A stretch of 64,000 nt of DNA from NCBI GenBank assembly GCA_016271365.2, contig CM057454.1, positions 458,705,501 to 458,769,500 on the forward strand, written 5' to 3'. This stretch comes from Neoceratodus forsteri. Taxonomy: Eukaryota; Chordata; Ceratodontiformes; Ceratodontidae. The position numbers were made by a program, and so were the translations under genes. The notes beneath the pieces are model-generated. The model made no database searches and was not told the DNA's origin. It worked only from the letters and a program-made list of their open reading frames with translations. This document shows positions 1 through 11,618 of this stretch, one piece after another; position 1 is the stretch's first letter, and every line of letters begins with the position of its first letter.

Positions 1-1226
1 TAACAAGGCCCTTATCAGGAGAAGCTGAATTTTAGTTTCCTCTGGCTGTCACTAAATAAGCCCAACCAGAAACATCCTTTACACTCTGTGTCCACCTCGC
101 ACAACAATACAGTACAGTAATAGAATGGTCATCCTGTACTGGAGGCTGCTCCCACCTGGTACCAGAATATTGCCCTCTTTTACTTATGGGAGCTACCTTA
201 GACACAGCTCCTCAGTACCCAGAGACAAAGCATTGCAAACATATTGATGATACCATAGGTTCTCCAGCAGTGGTGCACGTTAACCCTTGTTTTGCCATGG
301 ACTGATATATCAGTGCCGGATTCATTTACTTTCTAATTCTGTCTGCAGCCCAAGGGTTAATTTGAAGTAAGCAACATGCTCAAATGTTCCTCCCCAGTCC
401 AAAGGTGATGCAATTACATAAATAGCTGAAACAAACCTTGAATGTAAGGTATTTGTAAGACCCTTGTCTAATGAGCAAATGCAACAAACACATTCCTAAA
501 CAAGCAGTTGAATTCCTTTGGAGCTAATCAAGCTCTGATTTTGCTCATGATTCCCCTTCCTTGTCCTGCATGCCTCTAGACCTTGATCTCCCAGGGTACC
601 TCTCAATCAGCTGGGCCACCTCTCTGGTCTTGCTTCAGTGTTTTTCAAGTGCTGGTGTCACTGGTTCCTTCTTGAGGTTTGGCTAGCTGTCTCCTCCCTA
701 ACCACTGCATGTTTGTTTTGACTGATGTATCAAGGCTTTCAATCCTCCTGGGCATTCACAGCATGACACTTGGCTGTGTTGCCTGCTAACAGACCCTGCA
801 GCAGCTCTGCTTCATCTGCTCTCCTCTCTCTTTCTTTGCACAGCTATGTGCTGGAACAGCCTCATCCTTTGTGCTGGGTAACACAAATGCCACTCTTTTC
901 TTCACTAGAAACATTAGTCTATGGTAGCACAACTAGCTCTCTCCATCAGGACAACAGTCCTGCTTCTGTGAGCTCTCTCACTAATCTGCCCTCTGGCTAT
1001 ACATTCCCTGCTTCTTGACAGGCAAAAGTCCAAATCTCCTTGTATTGGTGACTGTTAATCATGTACAAGTACTCTTGGAGATCCAAATCATGACAGCCCA
1101 TTGGCAATACTAAAGGACACCAGAATTAGCACTAGTACAGCATGCCATAGACCTTGGCAGCTCAGCCTGCAGCCTGTCCCTCTGATTAGCTGATAGCCAG
1201 GGTCTGGAGTAGGCAAGATGGTGGCA
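1..1226. other. No recognised gene or element
   Basis: Mixed-composition sequence. The only open frame, of about 80 codons at 770-1018, is serine- and leucine-rich low-complexity translation without a recognisable domain. I see no repeat shared with the rest of the window here. It may be ancient repeat or intergenic DNA. Confidence 0.5.
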
Positions 1227-1635
1227 GTCATGAAGTCAAGTCAAGTCAAACTTTATTTTTATAGCACCTTCCCAAACCAAGGTACTGTACATAAAACCAA
1301 GTACAACAATATAAACAGAATTAAAACAAAACATTAAAACAAATTATCCATATTTTGGGAAGGCTGAATCAAATAAATACGTTTTTAACTCAATTTTAAA
1401 CCTGTCGATGGTCAGGCATTCTCTCAACCGATGAGGCAGAGAATTCCACAGGGTTGGAGCAGAGAAAAAAAAAAAGCTTGAGAACCAGATGTCTTCAGTC
1501 GTACCTCCTGGGAATCTCCAGCAATCCCTCGCCGGTGGGGTGGAGGGGGCAGTAGGGTACAAGGAGATCTTGCAGGTAGCCGGGTCCCTGATCATGTAGG
1601 GCTTTAAAGGTTAGCAAACCAACCTTAAAGATGAT
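1227..1635 (-). pseudogene. L2-like LINE copy 1, 3' end (distal part)
   Basis: This is the 3' tip of the same LINE that continues at 8552. Read on the minus strand it gives the C-terminal reverse-transcriptase tail (LLTFKALHDQGPGYLQDLL), then a short 3' UTR ending in a TTGAC microsatellite at about 1235-1252. The sequence is collinear with the second copy at 56144-56560: both have the frame, the phrase for a 'wrongly bounded' AT-rich UTR and a short tail repeat in the same order. The element is cut at 1643/1644 by the hAT-like insertion. The frame is interrupted by stops, so it is dead. Clade: L2/Rex1/CR1 superfamily, L2-like by the conserved C-terminal motifs. Confidence 0.8.
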
Positions 1636-1643
1636 CCACCACT
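1636..1643. repeat. Target-site duplication of the hAT-like element, left copy
   Basis: The octamer CCACCACT directly precedes the CAG terminus of the 6.9-kb insertion. It is repeated exactly at 8544-8551. An 8-bp duplication is the hallmark of hAT transposition. Confidence 0.85.
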
Positions 1644-1697
1644 CAGAGCCGGACTGGCCTGGGGTGCCTGGGATGCTAATTGCATCCTGGCCTGTGT

Positions 1698-3700
1698 CGG
1701 TATGTGGCCTGTGCGCTGCTTGCTTTTGTGTTTTTATTATTTTTTTGACCACCTGCCCCATACCATCATATTGCAGATTGAGTTTTTTTTCCGGGTAGGT
1801 CTAAATAAATTAGTCAGCAGACTCAGAGCACCTCCGAGTACCATTAGGCTAGCAGCACACATATCGCGAGCCGAGCGGCAGACTATAATCAAGTAGTGGC
1901 GGCCAGGCCTCAAGAGATAGAGAGAGAGATGTAGACTGTCACTGTCTGTCTAAACAGGGGAAGGTGGGTCGAATCGGGCTACCCGCCATGCAGCGCCTAG
2001 CGCGCTTAGTGTCAGAATTGTACCATTAGTTGACGGCAAATCCTGAGTGGTGAGGGACTGCGAGTGCCATTTCTTGCAGAGATGGAGCAGTGAGTCAAGA
2101 AGAGCTCAAACTCAGAGCCGCAGGCAGAGCCGCCACCCCCCCCCCATTTCTAGTACATAGCTGGTGGCAGATTTGAATTGAACTGTAGTAGTCTGTCCTG
2201 GAATAAGTGTGTGAGGCACTCGAGAAAAGGCGAGAGAGAGAGTCAGAGATGTCTCAGACGTGAGCCGTGGTGTGTCAGACCCCCGGGTACCCCCTAAAGA
2301 GTAGCCAAAGCAGACGATTGTCTGCGAACTTGTCGTGGTGTGTGGTGTGGTGAAAAGTAAGTGGACAGATTCAAAATGGTGTGGTGGTGATCACGGTGGC
2401 TTGGTCTACAACTATTTTGTGGTCTGACTAGTCTGGAGAGATCTAAGATGGTGGTTGATCAGTGGCGCTTTATACTGCCATGGCTGGGCTTACCTGCCAC
2501 CTGGCAATAGAGCTTGCTCGCTTGTCAAAGTGATATGACTTCCAGGAATATAAGGGGAAATAATACAAATCTACAGCAATATAGCTAGATGCTGTGAGAG
2601 TCAAGGTGTGTGTTGACAGCGATGAATGAGGTCCAGGATTCCAGATTGCTTGATAGAACAAACAAATAATACCTGCCTGTGAATCACTGTATATAAAGAT
2701 TGATCACGTTTTTTTTGCATGCTTTGGTCTGTTAAAATATTCATTGCTTGGGAGATGATAAGACAGGACTGCAGCACAGTAATCAAATGGTTTAGCCAGT
2801 CAGATAGATGTCTCTGTTTCACATATGTGTATTGTATGTGTTTACTTTCACTGATTCCCCCACCTACTTTAAAACAGAAAGAATTGGGGTGAAGATGGAG
2901 GAAGAAAGCAGCATGAAGTGCAATGCAGTATTGGGGGGGGGGGGAGTTCTGCTAGGGAGCAGTAATTCATGATGCCACTGGCCTTGCAACACATTGCACA
3001 TTATCTGAAACCTCCCAGTAGGTACAAGTTACATGTTAAAAAAAAAAAAAAAAAAAACAATAACAAACAAGCTGTTCCAATATTTTTTAAATCTATAAAA
3101 AACTGTGTAGTTTTATATTGTATATCTAAAAAGAGATATAACATATCGATGACACCTGATTACCCCAGAGAGTGCAGTGGTTATTTGATTTATTGCAGGG
3201 TACAGTGGTGTTTAAATACACACACACACACACAAACACACACATAACGGAATGGGGAGGTAAAAAGCTGGTCCATTCCAGTAATAGGATTTCCCAAAGT
3301 GAGTACAGGTGGATATTATTGACTGCCAGGGCTGCATTGTGTTTGTCTGCTCCCTGGGCACTGATTCTTAAGTGGCAGATGTGGCACCAAAACTCAAGTT
3401 TAAAAAAAGTTCAGAGCCATGCAAAAATTATAGTTTCAGTTATTGGACCAGGCCCTATCCTGACTAATATCAGTTGCACCCTAACGTCCTTTCCTTGCCA
3501 TTTGCCACAGTTATGGCAATGATGCACAGCATGCAACATCGGGTCCTTTAGATAGCTCACCGCCACTCAGCTTATTTGAGTTGGTTTAGGGTTTTTGTTT
3601 CTTTTCTTTTCTTTTTGTGCTGGGCGGTCCGGCCTTCCCAGTGTGTCATTTACTTGGTGAGACTAGAGAGACAGAACAGACCAAGTGTCGCAGATGGTGA
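1698..3700. other. Interior of the hAT-like element, unrecognised
   Basis: No coding region can be supported. Landmarks are a purine-rich, relatively GC-rich stretch at 1890-2350 with AGAG runs, a C run near 2145, a G run at about 2933-2944, an A run at about 3038-3056 and a CA microsatellite at about 3219-3243. Open frames here are short and overlap the simple repeats. The GC-rich part could be the original 5' region of the transposon; that is speculation. Confidence 0.4.
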
Positions 3701-3705
3701 TCCCC

Positions 3706-4105
3706 TGTGGAGGGGGACATTCTGGCTGGGCAGAAAGATGAGGCATTCCAGTCTGGCAGAAGGGTGGGGACATTGTGGCTGGGGCACTCAGACCAGGGAA
3801 CCTTCAGGTTGGGACACTCAGATGAAGAGGGTATTCAGACTGGGCCAAATGGTGGAGGGTATTCCAGCTGGGCTGGGGCACTGAGCCAGGGGCATTCTGG
3901 TTAAGGAAGAAAGGTATAAGGGCATCAGCTGGGCCAGTGATGTGGGGTAGTATTATGGAAAGGTGTGGGGGTGGCATTGCAAATGGACAAATGATGGGGG
4001 TCTAGTATTCCAGCAGGGAATAGGGTGGAGGGCATTGCAGCTGGAAAGGGAGGTCATGTGATATTGTGGCAGGGGAAGAGGTTGGGAGGGCATTTAGGTT
4101 GGTTG
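3706..4105 (+). repeat. Degenerate G-rich minisatellite
   Basis: About a dozen imperfect copies of a 25-40-base unit built round GGCATTCCAGCTGGGC and similar words, separated by AGAAGGGTGG-type spacers. Unit length drifts, so this is an old array. The 102- and 65-codon frames over it (3576-3904) are translations of the repeat, with recurring W-G-H-S motifs, and are not taken as genes. Confidence 0.7.
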
Positions 4106-4379
4106 GTGCACTTGCGGATGGTTGTGCGTTCCAATGCTGGTGATCCCATGTGCCCAGTGCATAGCCTGTCTGTCCCACTGTCCCAGTGCACAGTGATGGC
4201 TGTCTCATGCTGTACTGCTCCCACACTGTGCCACTGCAGTTAATTCAGGACCTGCCCCAGCACACAGAGTACTGCCTGACCCATGTTGTGCAAGTCCTGC
4301 CTATGTGTGAACAGCCATTTGTCCCCCAGGGCAAGAATGACATCCATCCATGGGTATAGATACCATCGCTGTAGAGCAA

Positions 4380-5470
4380 GAGATTGCTCGAGCAGCAAGA
4401 GGGAGCTCATTGGAGCTCATAGACTGTGACTGACCTTTTAAATTTTATTTTCAGCACCAAAGGGCTGCAGGCTTGCTGCTCTATTTACCGGGTGTCCTGC
4501 AGCAGTGTTGGAGAGCGAGACAGGGGTCGAGCAGTGAGAGGGAGTGCATTGGAGCTCTTGGACTGAACTTTGCAATTTTATTTTTGGTGCCAAAACACTG
4601 CAGGCTTGCTGCCCTATTTAATGGGTGACCTGCAGCAGCACCGGAAAGTGAGAGAGGGAGGGATTGAGCAGACAGAGGGAGCTCAGCAGAGCTCTTGGAG
4701 TGCGGAACTGAACTGTGAATTTTTTTTTTTTTACTTTCCGTATTTTTGCTCCTTACTGCCCCTTCTCTCCACTCTCTCAGACTGCCCCATACACATGCCT
4801 CATCATCGGAGTCTGCCCCTAGAGTACAAGGTACCACTTCTTGACCCATGATGCCCAGTTTGACCCCCCGGTGTGGGGTGAGGAGGAACCCCCCCACGTT
4901 TTGAAGTGGACCTGCACAACGGAGTCTGCCCTGATGAACCAAGGATGTACAGCGAGGAGTCATCACCTAGGAGAGACAGGGGGTGTTTCACTAGATCAAC
5001 CCCAGGTGTTGGCATGCAATGAGGGCCAATGAGTGAGGAGACACGCTGAGACATGCCTCTTGCTCTGCCCCTCTGCCAGTGTCTTCCCTGTCCCCATATT
5101 GCTGCCTCCCACTACTGCACCTTCCACCCGAGTACCCCCAGGTGGCGGTATCGCGGAGGGAGCTTGCAGATGACCCCCCCAGAGAAGGAGAGCAGCCATT
5201 GAGCACTCTATCCTTCTCCTCCGCTACCGACCCCCAGTGATCCGTGCCCATTCCCGAACACGGGTCGCTGGCGTGGTACAAGGTAAGGCGTCCAGCGCCT
5301 CAGCCCTCAGCACCACCTGGCTGGCTTTATTTTTGGTGCCAAAATGCTGCAGGCTTGCTGCACTATTTAATGGGTTGCCTGCAGCAATGCCGGAGAGCGA
5401 GAGAGGGATCGAGCAGAGAGAGGGAGCTCATTGGAGCTCTGGGACTGGACTCTGAAATTTTATTTCAGGT
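4380..5470 (+). repeat. 138-bp 5' repeats of a CR1-like LINE (promoter-type monomers)
   Basis: Units begin near the GGGAGCTCATTGGAGCTC word at 4400, 4540, 4677 and, after a 600-bp spacer, 5422, a spacing of 137-139 bp for the first three. Each also carries GCCAAAACACTGCAGGCTTG and TATTTAATGGG. The array sits directly upstream of a LINE reverse-transcriptase remnant in the same orientation, as expected for tandem 5'-UTR monomers of LINEs. The spacer 4735-5310 has no supportable frame. The 161-codon minus-strand frame at 4481-4966 is an antisense reading of the monomers. Confidence 0.6.
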
Positions 5471-5479
5471 GCCAAAACA

Positions 5480-6870
5480 CTGTAGGAGAGGGGGCAGGAG
5501 ATATGGTGGTCTAAGAAGGGGAAAGGATGAGGAAATACCCAGAGGTATGGTGTTGGATGCACTCAAGGGGTGATAAGGGCGTTGGATTGGGGCAGGTCAG
5601 TGGATGTCCCGTTTCTGGACTTCAGGGCTTTTGACTCCATGCCACATCATGGGCTACTGGAGAAGCTGGAAAGTATGGGGTTGGGGGGAATGGGCAGGTG
5701 GATAGGAAACTGGTTGGTGGGGCGGGTACAGTGGGTGAGGGTGGGTGGGTCTCATCCTCAAGGTTAGTCACAAGTGGGGTACCACAGGGGTCGGTGATGC
5801 GTCCACTCCTATTTAATGCCTATGTCATGGACAGCAGAAATGGTACAAGGAGTAGGATGAGTCTCTTTGCAGATGACTATAAACTGTGGGCAGTGGTAGA
5901 TGAGGAGGAGGGGAAGTTAGACCTCCAGGAGGACCTGGAGACTCTAGGAAGGTGGTCAAGAATCTGGAAACTAAAGTTTAATGCTGCATAATGCAGTCTT
6001 CTTTACCTGGGAGCCAAACCTTTGTAAAAGAGCCTTGGCTCAAAGGTATTTGTAATCCTAGAACAAATAAAATTAAAAAAAAAAACAAAAAAACCTATTC
6101 ATCCATACACCTTCGGGGGGGGGGGCATCACAGGTTTCAAGAGTGGGGGAGAGAGACATCGGTGTGGTGGTGGATGCCAAAATGAACAACTCAGAGCAGT
6201 GTAGAAGGGCGACGGCACAAACAAATAAAATGCTTGGGTGCATAGCTAGGGATAACCTGAAGGAGTAGTGAGGTACTCCTTCCACTGTACAATAGTCTGG
6301 TTAGATCACACCTTGAGTACTGTGTGCAGTTTTGTCATCCCTACTTAAAAAGGATATTTCGTTACTGGAAGGGGTACAGAGGAGAGTAACTAGGATGGTA
6401 CTGTGACTAGGGAAAATGTCCTATGAGGAGCGACTGGGAGAGCTCAACCTGTACTCATTGGAGGAGAGAAGAGAAGGGGGATACGATAGAGGTTTTCAAG
6501 TATCTCAAGGGGGTTAATAGGGTAAGCCTTGAGGGGGTTCTACAGCTAAGGGAACCAGGGGACACCCCATGAAGCTGGATGGGGAGGTTGAGGGGGAAAC
6601 AAGGAGACGCTACTTCACTGAGAGAGTGGTGGAGCCTTGGAATGTGTTGCCCAGAGAGCTGGTGGCTGCTACTATGGTGGAGGAGTCCAAGAAGGGCTGG
6701 CATAGGTGCAGGGGAAGGGTACATCCAGGGGCCCCGCTGGGAAGTAGAGTTCCCTGTGCAGGTGGGAGGTTGGCTAAAAATCGGTGCCCAGCATAGGCAC
6801 TGATCATTGAGCAGACTCAATAGACCATAGTGCCTATTCTGCTGGCTTCATAGTATGTTAGTATGACAAT
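5480..6870 (+). pseudogene. CR1-like LINE ORF2 remnant (reverse transcriptase)
   Basis: Translated pieces in shifting frames follow the CR1 reverse-transcriptase order: a DFRAFDSMPHHGLLEKL block near 5618 (the SKAFDTVPH motif of CR1), [20 protein letters not shown] at about 5770 (the [14 protein letters not shown] motif), MSLFADDYKLWAV at about 5860 with the catalytic FADD, and WSRIWKLKFNA at about 5960. A C-terminal part follows to about 6780. The A-rich patch at 6070-6092 and several stops show decay. The 5' half of ORF2 (endonuclease) is absent, so the 138-bp monomers upstream are joined almost directly to the transcriptase: an internal deletion. The 3' end (about 6830-6870) ends in an ATAGTATG word unlike the other CR1 copies here, suggesting a different family. 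Confidence 0.75.
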
Positions 6871-7559
6871 CTGCTGTAATTCCCACCCTTTTTCACAAGG
6901 ATTGGCAGGCACTCCAACCAAAAATGAAGCTGAAGTTCTTTGCCCCATTTTGGGAAAGTCTTATTGCATACACATATGTGCACGCACATAACTATAGAAT
7001 TTATATGCAGAAATTATTTATTTGTACAATCCTCCGGACCGCTGATGGTTGCAGCTAGAAGCCCATTTCTGCTACCATCTGCATGGGACTGCCAGGCCAT
7101 TCACAGCTGCAGGGTTCTGGAGCTGTGATTTGTGCTGTGAATGGAGGTCACAGGATAGGTGGGATAGGCTCATAGCAGATAACTCTGCGCTGTGAAATAA
7201 TGTTAAAATTGTTTTTATATTTTAGTCTTTTTGTAACCGGTAAGGCATCTCTCCCCAACTTCAGATGCATCTCATCTTTACTTCAGAGGCATCCCCCAAC
7301 CCTCCCCACGCACACATATACACATTTTAACAGCATCTTCCCTTCCCCCTCCTTCAGAGGCATCCCCCTTCTCATTATACTAAATTCTTGTTTATTTGAT
7401 TCTCCTAGCCATGTCACCAGCAGCTGTTGATATAGATCGACATTTCATAACTAACCATCTCCGGATAAGAAGAGTTAACTTACTTAGCCACCCTCTCCCC
7501 ATCAAATGACATTTAGTAACTCCCCCCCAGAAAAAGGTTTCTTCATTAACTGCCCCTGA
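6871..7559. other. No recognised feature
   Basis: Non-coding filler within the hAT-like element, with pyrimidine-rich stretches at 7240-7410. No domain, no long frame and no repeat matched elsewhere in the window. Confidence 0.4.
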
Positions 7560-8036
7560 AACACATGTGTAAAATCCCTTGATGGGAGCACAGTGTATAA
7601 AAATAGTCAATTAGACAAAATAATCATTGAGGCACTGGAAGTTAGGGACTAAATCAAAGGGTCCCACTTTGACGATTGTGATTTAGCTTACTCAAATGTG
7701 AATTCCAGCGTGAAACCAAGAGGACCCACTCATCACATGAAGCTTGAAGTAAATATAGGCAATTTTGGCAGCAGAAAGTTTAAAAATGTTATGCTGTGTG
7801 TTGTGGGGGGGATTGATGCGCACTAGTATCTTTAGATTGTATGTTGTATGTCACAACCTAGTAGCACCCCTTAGAAGAAATGTGAATTCCAGTGTGTGAA
7901 GTAACATAAAAGGTTTGAACATGATATTTTTGGATTTGTTTGAGTTCTGGGAGTCTGTGGTGCTCTTTCTTAGCATGATCTCTTTCAAACACCTGTGTAA
8001 AATCCTTGATGGGAGCACAGTGTATACAAAGGGCTG
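7560..8036 (+). repeat. Diverged direct duplication, offset about 425 bp
   Basis: The block ending in GATGGGAGCACAGTGTATA occurs at about 7560-7601 and again at about 7988-8027, both preceded by ACAC(A/C)TGTGTAAAATCC. A second word, GTGAATTCCAGYGTG, lies between them at about 7698 and 7880. The arrangement suggests a local duplication or two copies of an unnamed repeat. Confidence 0.5.
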
Positions 8037-8290
8037 GATATTCAAATTGCACTGGGCAGGGATGCAAGCCCAGGTGCAGCACAACTGGGCTGTGCCAGGG
8101 CATGGACCAGGTGATATTCAATGGTGCTGCGCCATGGCACAGCACTGTTGAATATGGTACTGGGCGCTCACACTGTGCATGGTGCAGTGGCACTGTGCCA
8201 GCGCAAGTGGTAGAACGAGAGCAGGGGGATGCGCAAGTTCAGTTGCGCTAGGCGCATCAACCTCGATATGCAGCACTGTGCATCAATCTG
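8031..8290. repeat. Small GGGC-ended hairpin element (possible relative of the foldback family)
   Basis: It starts GGGCTGGATATTCAAATTGC, which resembles the GGGCCCCATATTCAGAG start of foldback element B at 37838. Its middle (about 8106-8160) is a palindrome: GATATTCAA and GGTGCTG are mirrored by CAGCAC and TTGAATAT around GCCATGGC. The outer right end is not clear, so the limits are approximate and membership is inferred. Confidence 0.45.
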
Positions 8291-8543
8291 CAGATTCAGT
8301 AAACAAGATTAATCAGTCATTGTGTGTGTTTTCTTTTATGTAGCTGTTGAATTAACAGGTTGATGTTTAATATTGATATGTTAATTGGGCTTAAAAATGT
8401 AGTATAAAAAGTTCAATTACTACTACTGTAGGAACTATAATTAGGTTTCATGTAGGAAGGTGCCACCGCCTGGCAGCTCAGGCAAATGTGGCCTGTCCTC
8501 CTTATGTAGCATCCTGGCCTGTGACCCGGCCAGTCCACCCCTG

Positions 8544-8551
8544 CCACCACT
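8544..8551. repeat. Target-site duplication of the hAT-like element, right copy
   Basis: CCACCACT follows the terminal CTG of the transposon and is identical to 1636-1643. L2 sequence (ACAGGCAGCCAGTGCAG) resumes immediately. Confidence 0.85.
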
Positions 8552-11240
8552 GAACAGGCAGCCAGTGCAGTTCGCGGAGCACAGGCGTGATATGACTGGT
8601 CCTAGAAGTCCCAGTCAGAAGCCCGGCCACCGTGTTCTGCACCAGCTGCAAGAGGTGGATATCAACCCCTGGCAGCCCTAGGTAGAGGGAATTATAGTAA
8701 TCAAGATGGGTAGTGGCAAAGGCATGGACCAATGTTGTAAGATCACCCGGAGGAACCAAGTATTTCACCCGGGCAATATTCCTCAGATGGTAAAAAGATG
8801 ATTTAATGACTGCTGAAACTGAGGCTTTAGAGTCAAACCATTGTTGAAAATAATGCCCAGGTTATGCATGTGGTCTGAGGTAGTGAGCTGTACACCACCA
8901 AGCAACAAGTCTGATGGTTGTCCAGCCCCCAAACCCGCCCCTGGATGACCTGGGTCCACTAACAGCACTTCAGTCTTATCAGGATTCAGTCTCAACCAAC
9001 TGGAACTCATCTAAGTTCTGATCTCAGTGAGGCAGTTATTTAGCATGGGAAGTGCATCATTCTGTCAGGGCAGAAAAGACATATACAGCTGAGTGTCATC
9101 TGCATAGCAGTGAAAACGCAGACTGTATCATCTGATGATATCTCCCAATGGCAGCATGTACACTGCAAACAGCATGGGGGCCAAAATGGAGCCCTACGGT
9201 GCCCCACAGAACAGGGAGTAAGCACCAGAGGAATAAATTCCAGTGGTAACTCTCTGAGACCTGCCTGTGAGGAACGAATGGAACCATTTTAGGACTGTAC
9301 CAGACAGCCCACAAAAAAGCTGCAGGCACTCCAATAGCACATCGTGGTCTACAGTGTCAAAAGCAGCAGAGAGGTCAAGAAGGACCAGGATGGTACATGC
9401 CTTTCAATCTCTAGCAATTAGGAGGTCATTCAATACCCAGACAAGAGCAGTCTTCGTGCTATGCTTCTTCCTGAAACCAGACTGGAGAGAATCATAGACA
9501 TTGTGTGTTGTAAGATGATCATCCAATTGCAACACAACCACCTTTTCAATAACCTTACCAACAAATGGGAGATTAGAGATAGGCCAGTAGTTAGCTAGAC
9601 AGTTTGGATAAAAGGAGGATTTCTTGAGGAGTGGTTGAACGACTGCCTCCTTGAGGGGGTCAGAAAAGACCCCACTCTCCAAGGACTTCCAGACAATTTA
9701 ATCAAGGATCGGGCAGATAGCATCTACACAGCCCACTAGGAGGGGTGTAGAGACCGGATCCAAACTACAGCTGGTTGGGTGCACTGTTTGGATAGTCTTT
9801 ACAATGTCCATGAATTCCAGCAGGTAGAAATCTGACCAGACAGACATGCACTATGCCACCTCCTGTTGATCACTGCAATCCCTCATAGGAGAGGCCGGAC
9901 CAATGCCAGACCTGATGCTGGCAACCTTATCTGTGAAAAATCATGCAAACTCCTTGCATCTTAGCTGAGAAAAGGCTTCTCTGGGCTGGAGACAGATTGG
10001 ATTGCACTATCTGTCAACAGTCCGGAAAAGCTGAGCCGGTCGATTCTCACAGCAGAAATCTCCCTGGACAGGAATTCTGCCTTCTTATGGGTGATTTCTG
10101 ATTGATAGCTATCATAAGGTGCCATCAACCTAAGCCTGTCAGCATCATGGCCAGACTTCCGCCAGGCTCTCTCCATCCTTCGGCCAACTCGCCTCAACTC
10201 CTTCAAGAAGCCATCAAACCAGAGGCTCCTTGGGCAAAGGGTGAGAGATCAAACATGAACAGGAGCAATCTTGTCCAGAGCATCTCCCACAGCCTTATTA
10301 TAGGCTAGTATAAGATCATCTGGACTCATGCATTCACCTGACAAGCCCGATAGGGCCAGCACTACTGATAGGTCACTAGGGTTAACCCCCCCCTTAAAGG
10401 GCGGTACTGAACCATCTCCGTAGGGGCAGACCTCTTAGGGGAACCCTGAAGCTGAACCTTATGGTGTGATGGTCAGACCAGCTGACTGGTTCCACCCCCA
10501 GATCAGCTATCTCCGTATTCAAAAGGAAGATCAGATCCAACGAATGACCCCCTACATGGGTCGAGGACGTAACAACCTGTGTAAAGCCCAGTGTCATCAT
10601 CAGCTGGAGGAAGTTTTGACCAAAATGCGAGAGTTCATCATTGACCCAGGCATTGACGTCTCACAGAACTATCCATCTGGGGGACCTCAACACCACGTCA
10701 ACGATGAAGTCTGCTATCTCCTGCAGGAATTCTCCTCCATCTCCTGCTGGATGGTAGATGAGGAGAATCCCGCAGCCTATACCCTCTCCCAGGATATATT
10801 TGAAGGATCTGGTACTTCCCAATGGCACATCCACAAGAACTAGCTCAGTCTTAAACATAATGGCCACACCCCTGCCCCTGTGATCCAACCTTGGATGGTG
10901 TATCACCGAGAACCCTGCTGGAGTTGCTGAAGCCAATACAGGGCCTGCATTTTCATCCAGCCAGGTCTCAGTGATGCAAGCCAGATCAGTTGTTCCAACA
11001 AGATCAGTTATAATAACTGTCTTGTTTTTAACAGATCTGGCATTGCATAACACCTCCAAGGCAGGATGAGCTGTCAAGGAAGGCCTCGGCACCTGCCCGC
11101 TAATGTTGGAGCCCTTGGGTATGGGGACAAGACAAGGAAAACCTATTTCTTGACTCCATTTCACCCCAGGGCATCTCCTGGACCCCATGCTCCAATCTGC
11201 CCTCCCCTTTCCTGTTCCCCACTGGCTCCAAAGTTCTTTT
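8552..11240 (-). pseudogene. L2-like LINE copy 1, main body (endonuclease and reverse transcriptase)
   Basis: Read on the minus strand from about 11190 downward. An APE-type endonuclease N-terminus lies at 10661-11188, with LCNARSVKNKTVIITDLV, then ITETWLDENAGPVL and a GRGVAIM block, the usual NARS and TETW landmarks. The endonuclease C-terminus and linker follow at about 9960-10600, and the reverse transcriptase at about 8560-9690, including VIEKVVVLQLDDHLTTHNVY, an FRKKHSTKTAL block and the C-terminal THLDYCNSLYLGLPGVDIHL. Stops and frameshifts separate the pieces, so it is inactive. It is a close relative of copy 2 (56144-60300). The 3' end lies upstream at 1227-1643, displaced by the hAT-like insertion. 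Confidence 0.85.
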
Positions 11241-11354
11241 GAAGATGGTTCCTACACTTTTACAGAGTTTCTGTCCCCCAGTTTCATGCTGTACAGGTGC
11301 ACAAAGTTGTTTGGTTGTGGCAGGGCATCAATCAGTCATTTCCTCCAGTGACGC

Positions 11355-11366
11355 CCCCCCATCTTT
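11355..11366. repeat. Target-site duplication of the L1-like LINE, left copy
   Basis: CCCCCCATCTTT next to the poly(T) side; repeated at 23532-23543. The exact end cannot be separated from the T run. Confidence 0.7.
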
Positions 11367-11618
11367 TTTTTGTAACTCAATTTTATTCAAGATCGTTGAA
11401 TTCCAATACATTTAAAACATTAAGGATCAACATTTCATTTAAACCAAGTATCGGTCCAAAGAAGCATATGGATGAATGAAATGTCCAGAGTCCTTCTGTT
11501 ATTTCCTCTTTTTTAAGGACCTCATTCTCTTTACAATTTATTCTCCTTTGATTTGCTCACAAGCAGTAGCTCATTCGAACCAATACAATCAGTTTTTCAC
11601 ATTTCAAACTTGTACAAC

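Larger units (their letters stand above)
1644..8543. mobile_element. hAT-like DNA transposon, 6.9 kb, apparently non-autonomous
   Basis: The ends are imperfect terminal inverted repeats. The left end reads CAGAGCCGGACTGGCC and the right end, reverse-complemented, reads CAGGGGTGGACTGGCC. Subterminal parts also match in inverted orientation (GCATCCTGGCCTGTG at about 1683 and the same word at about 8510). An 8-bp direct duplication flanks it, and it splits an L2-like LINE whose sequence is continuous across the junction when compared with the second L2 copy at about 56549-56575. CAG ends and 8-bp duplications are established hAT features. I see no hAT transposase (no dimerisation-domain motif, no long frame), so mobility must have been supplied in trans, or the coding part was replaced by later insertions. 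The interior holds a minisatellite, a LINE with 138-bp repeats and a small hairpin. Confidence 0.8.

Noticed and set aside
3576..3904. Two overlapping plus-strand frames of 102 and 65 codons
   Set aside because: Translations of a minisatellite; periodic residues only.
4481..4966. 161-codon minus-strand frame
   Set aside because: Antisense translation of the 138-bp monomers, low complexity, no domain.
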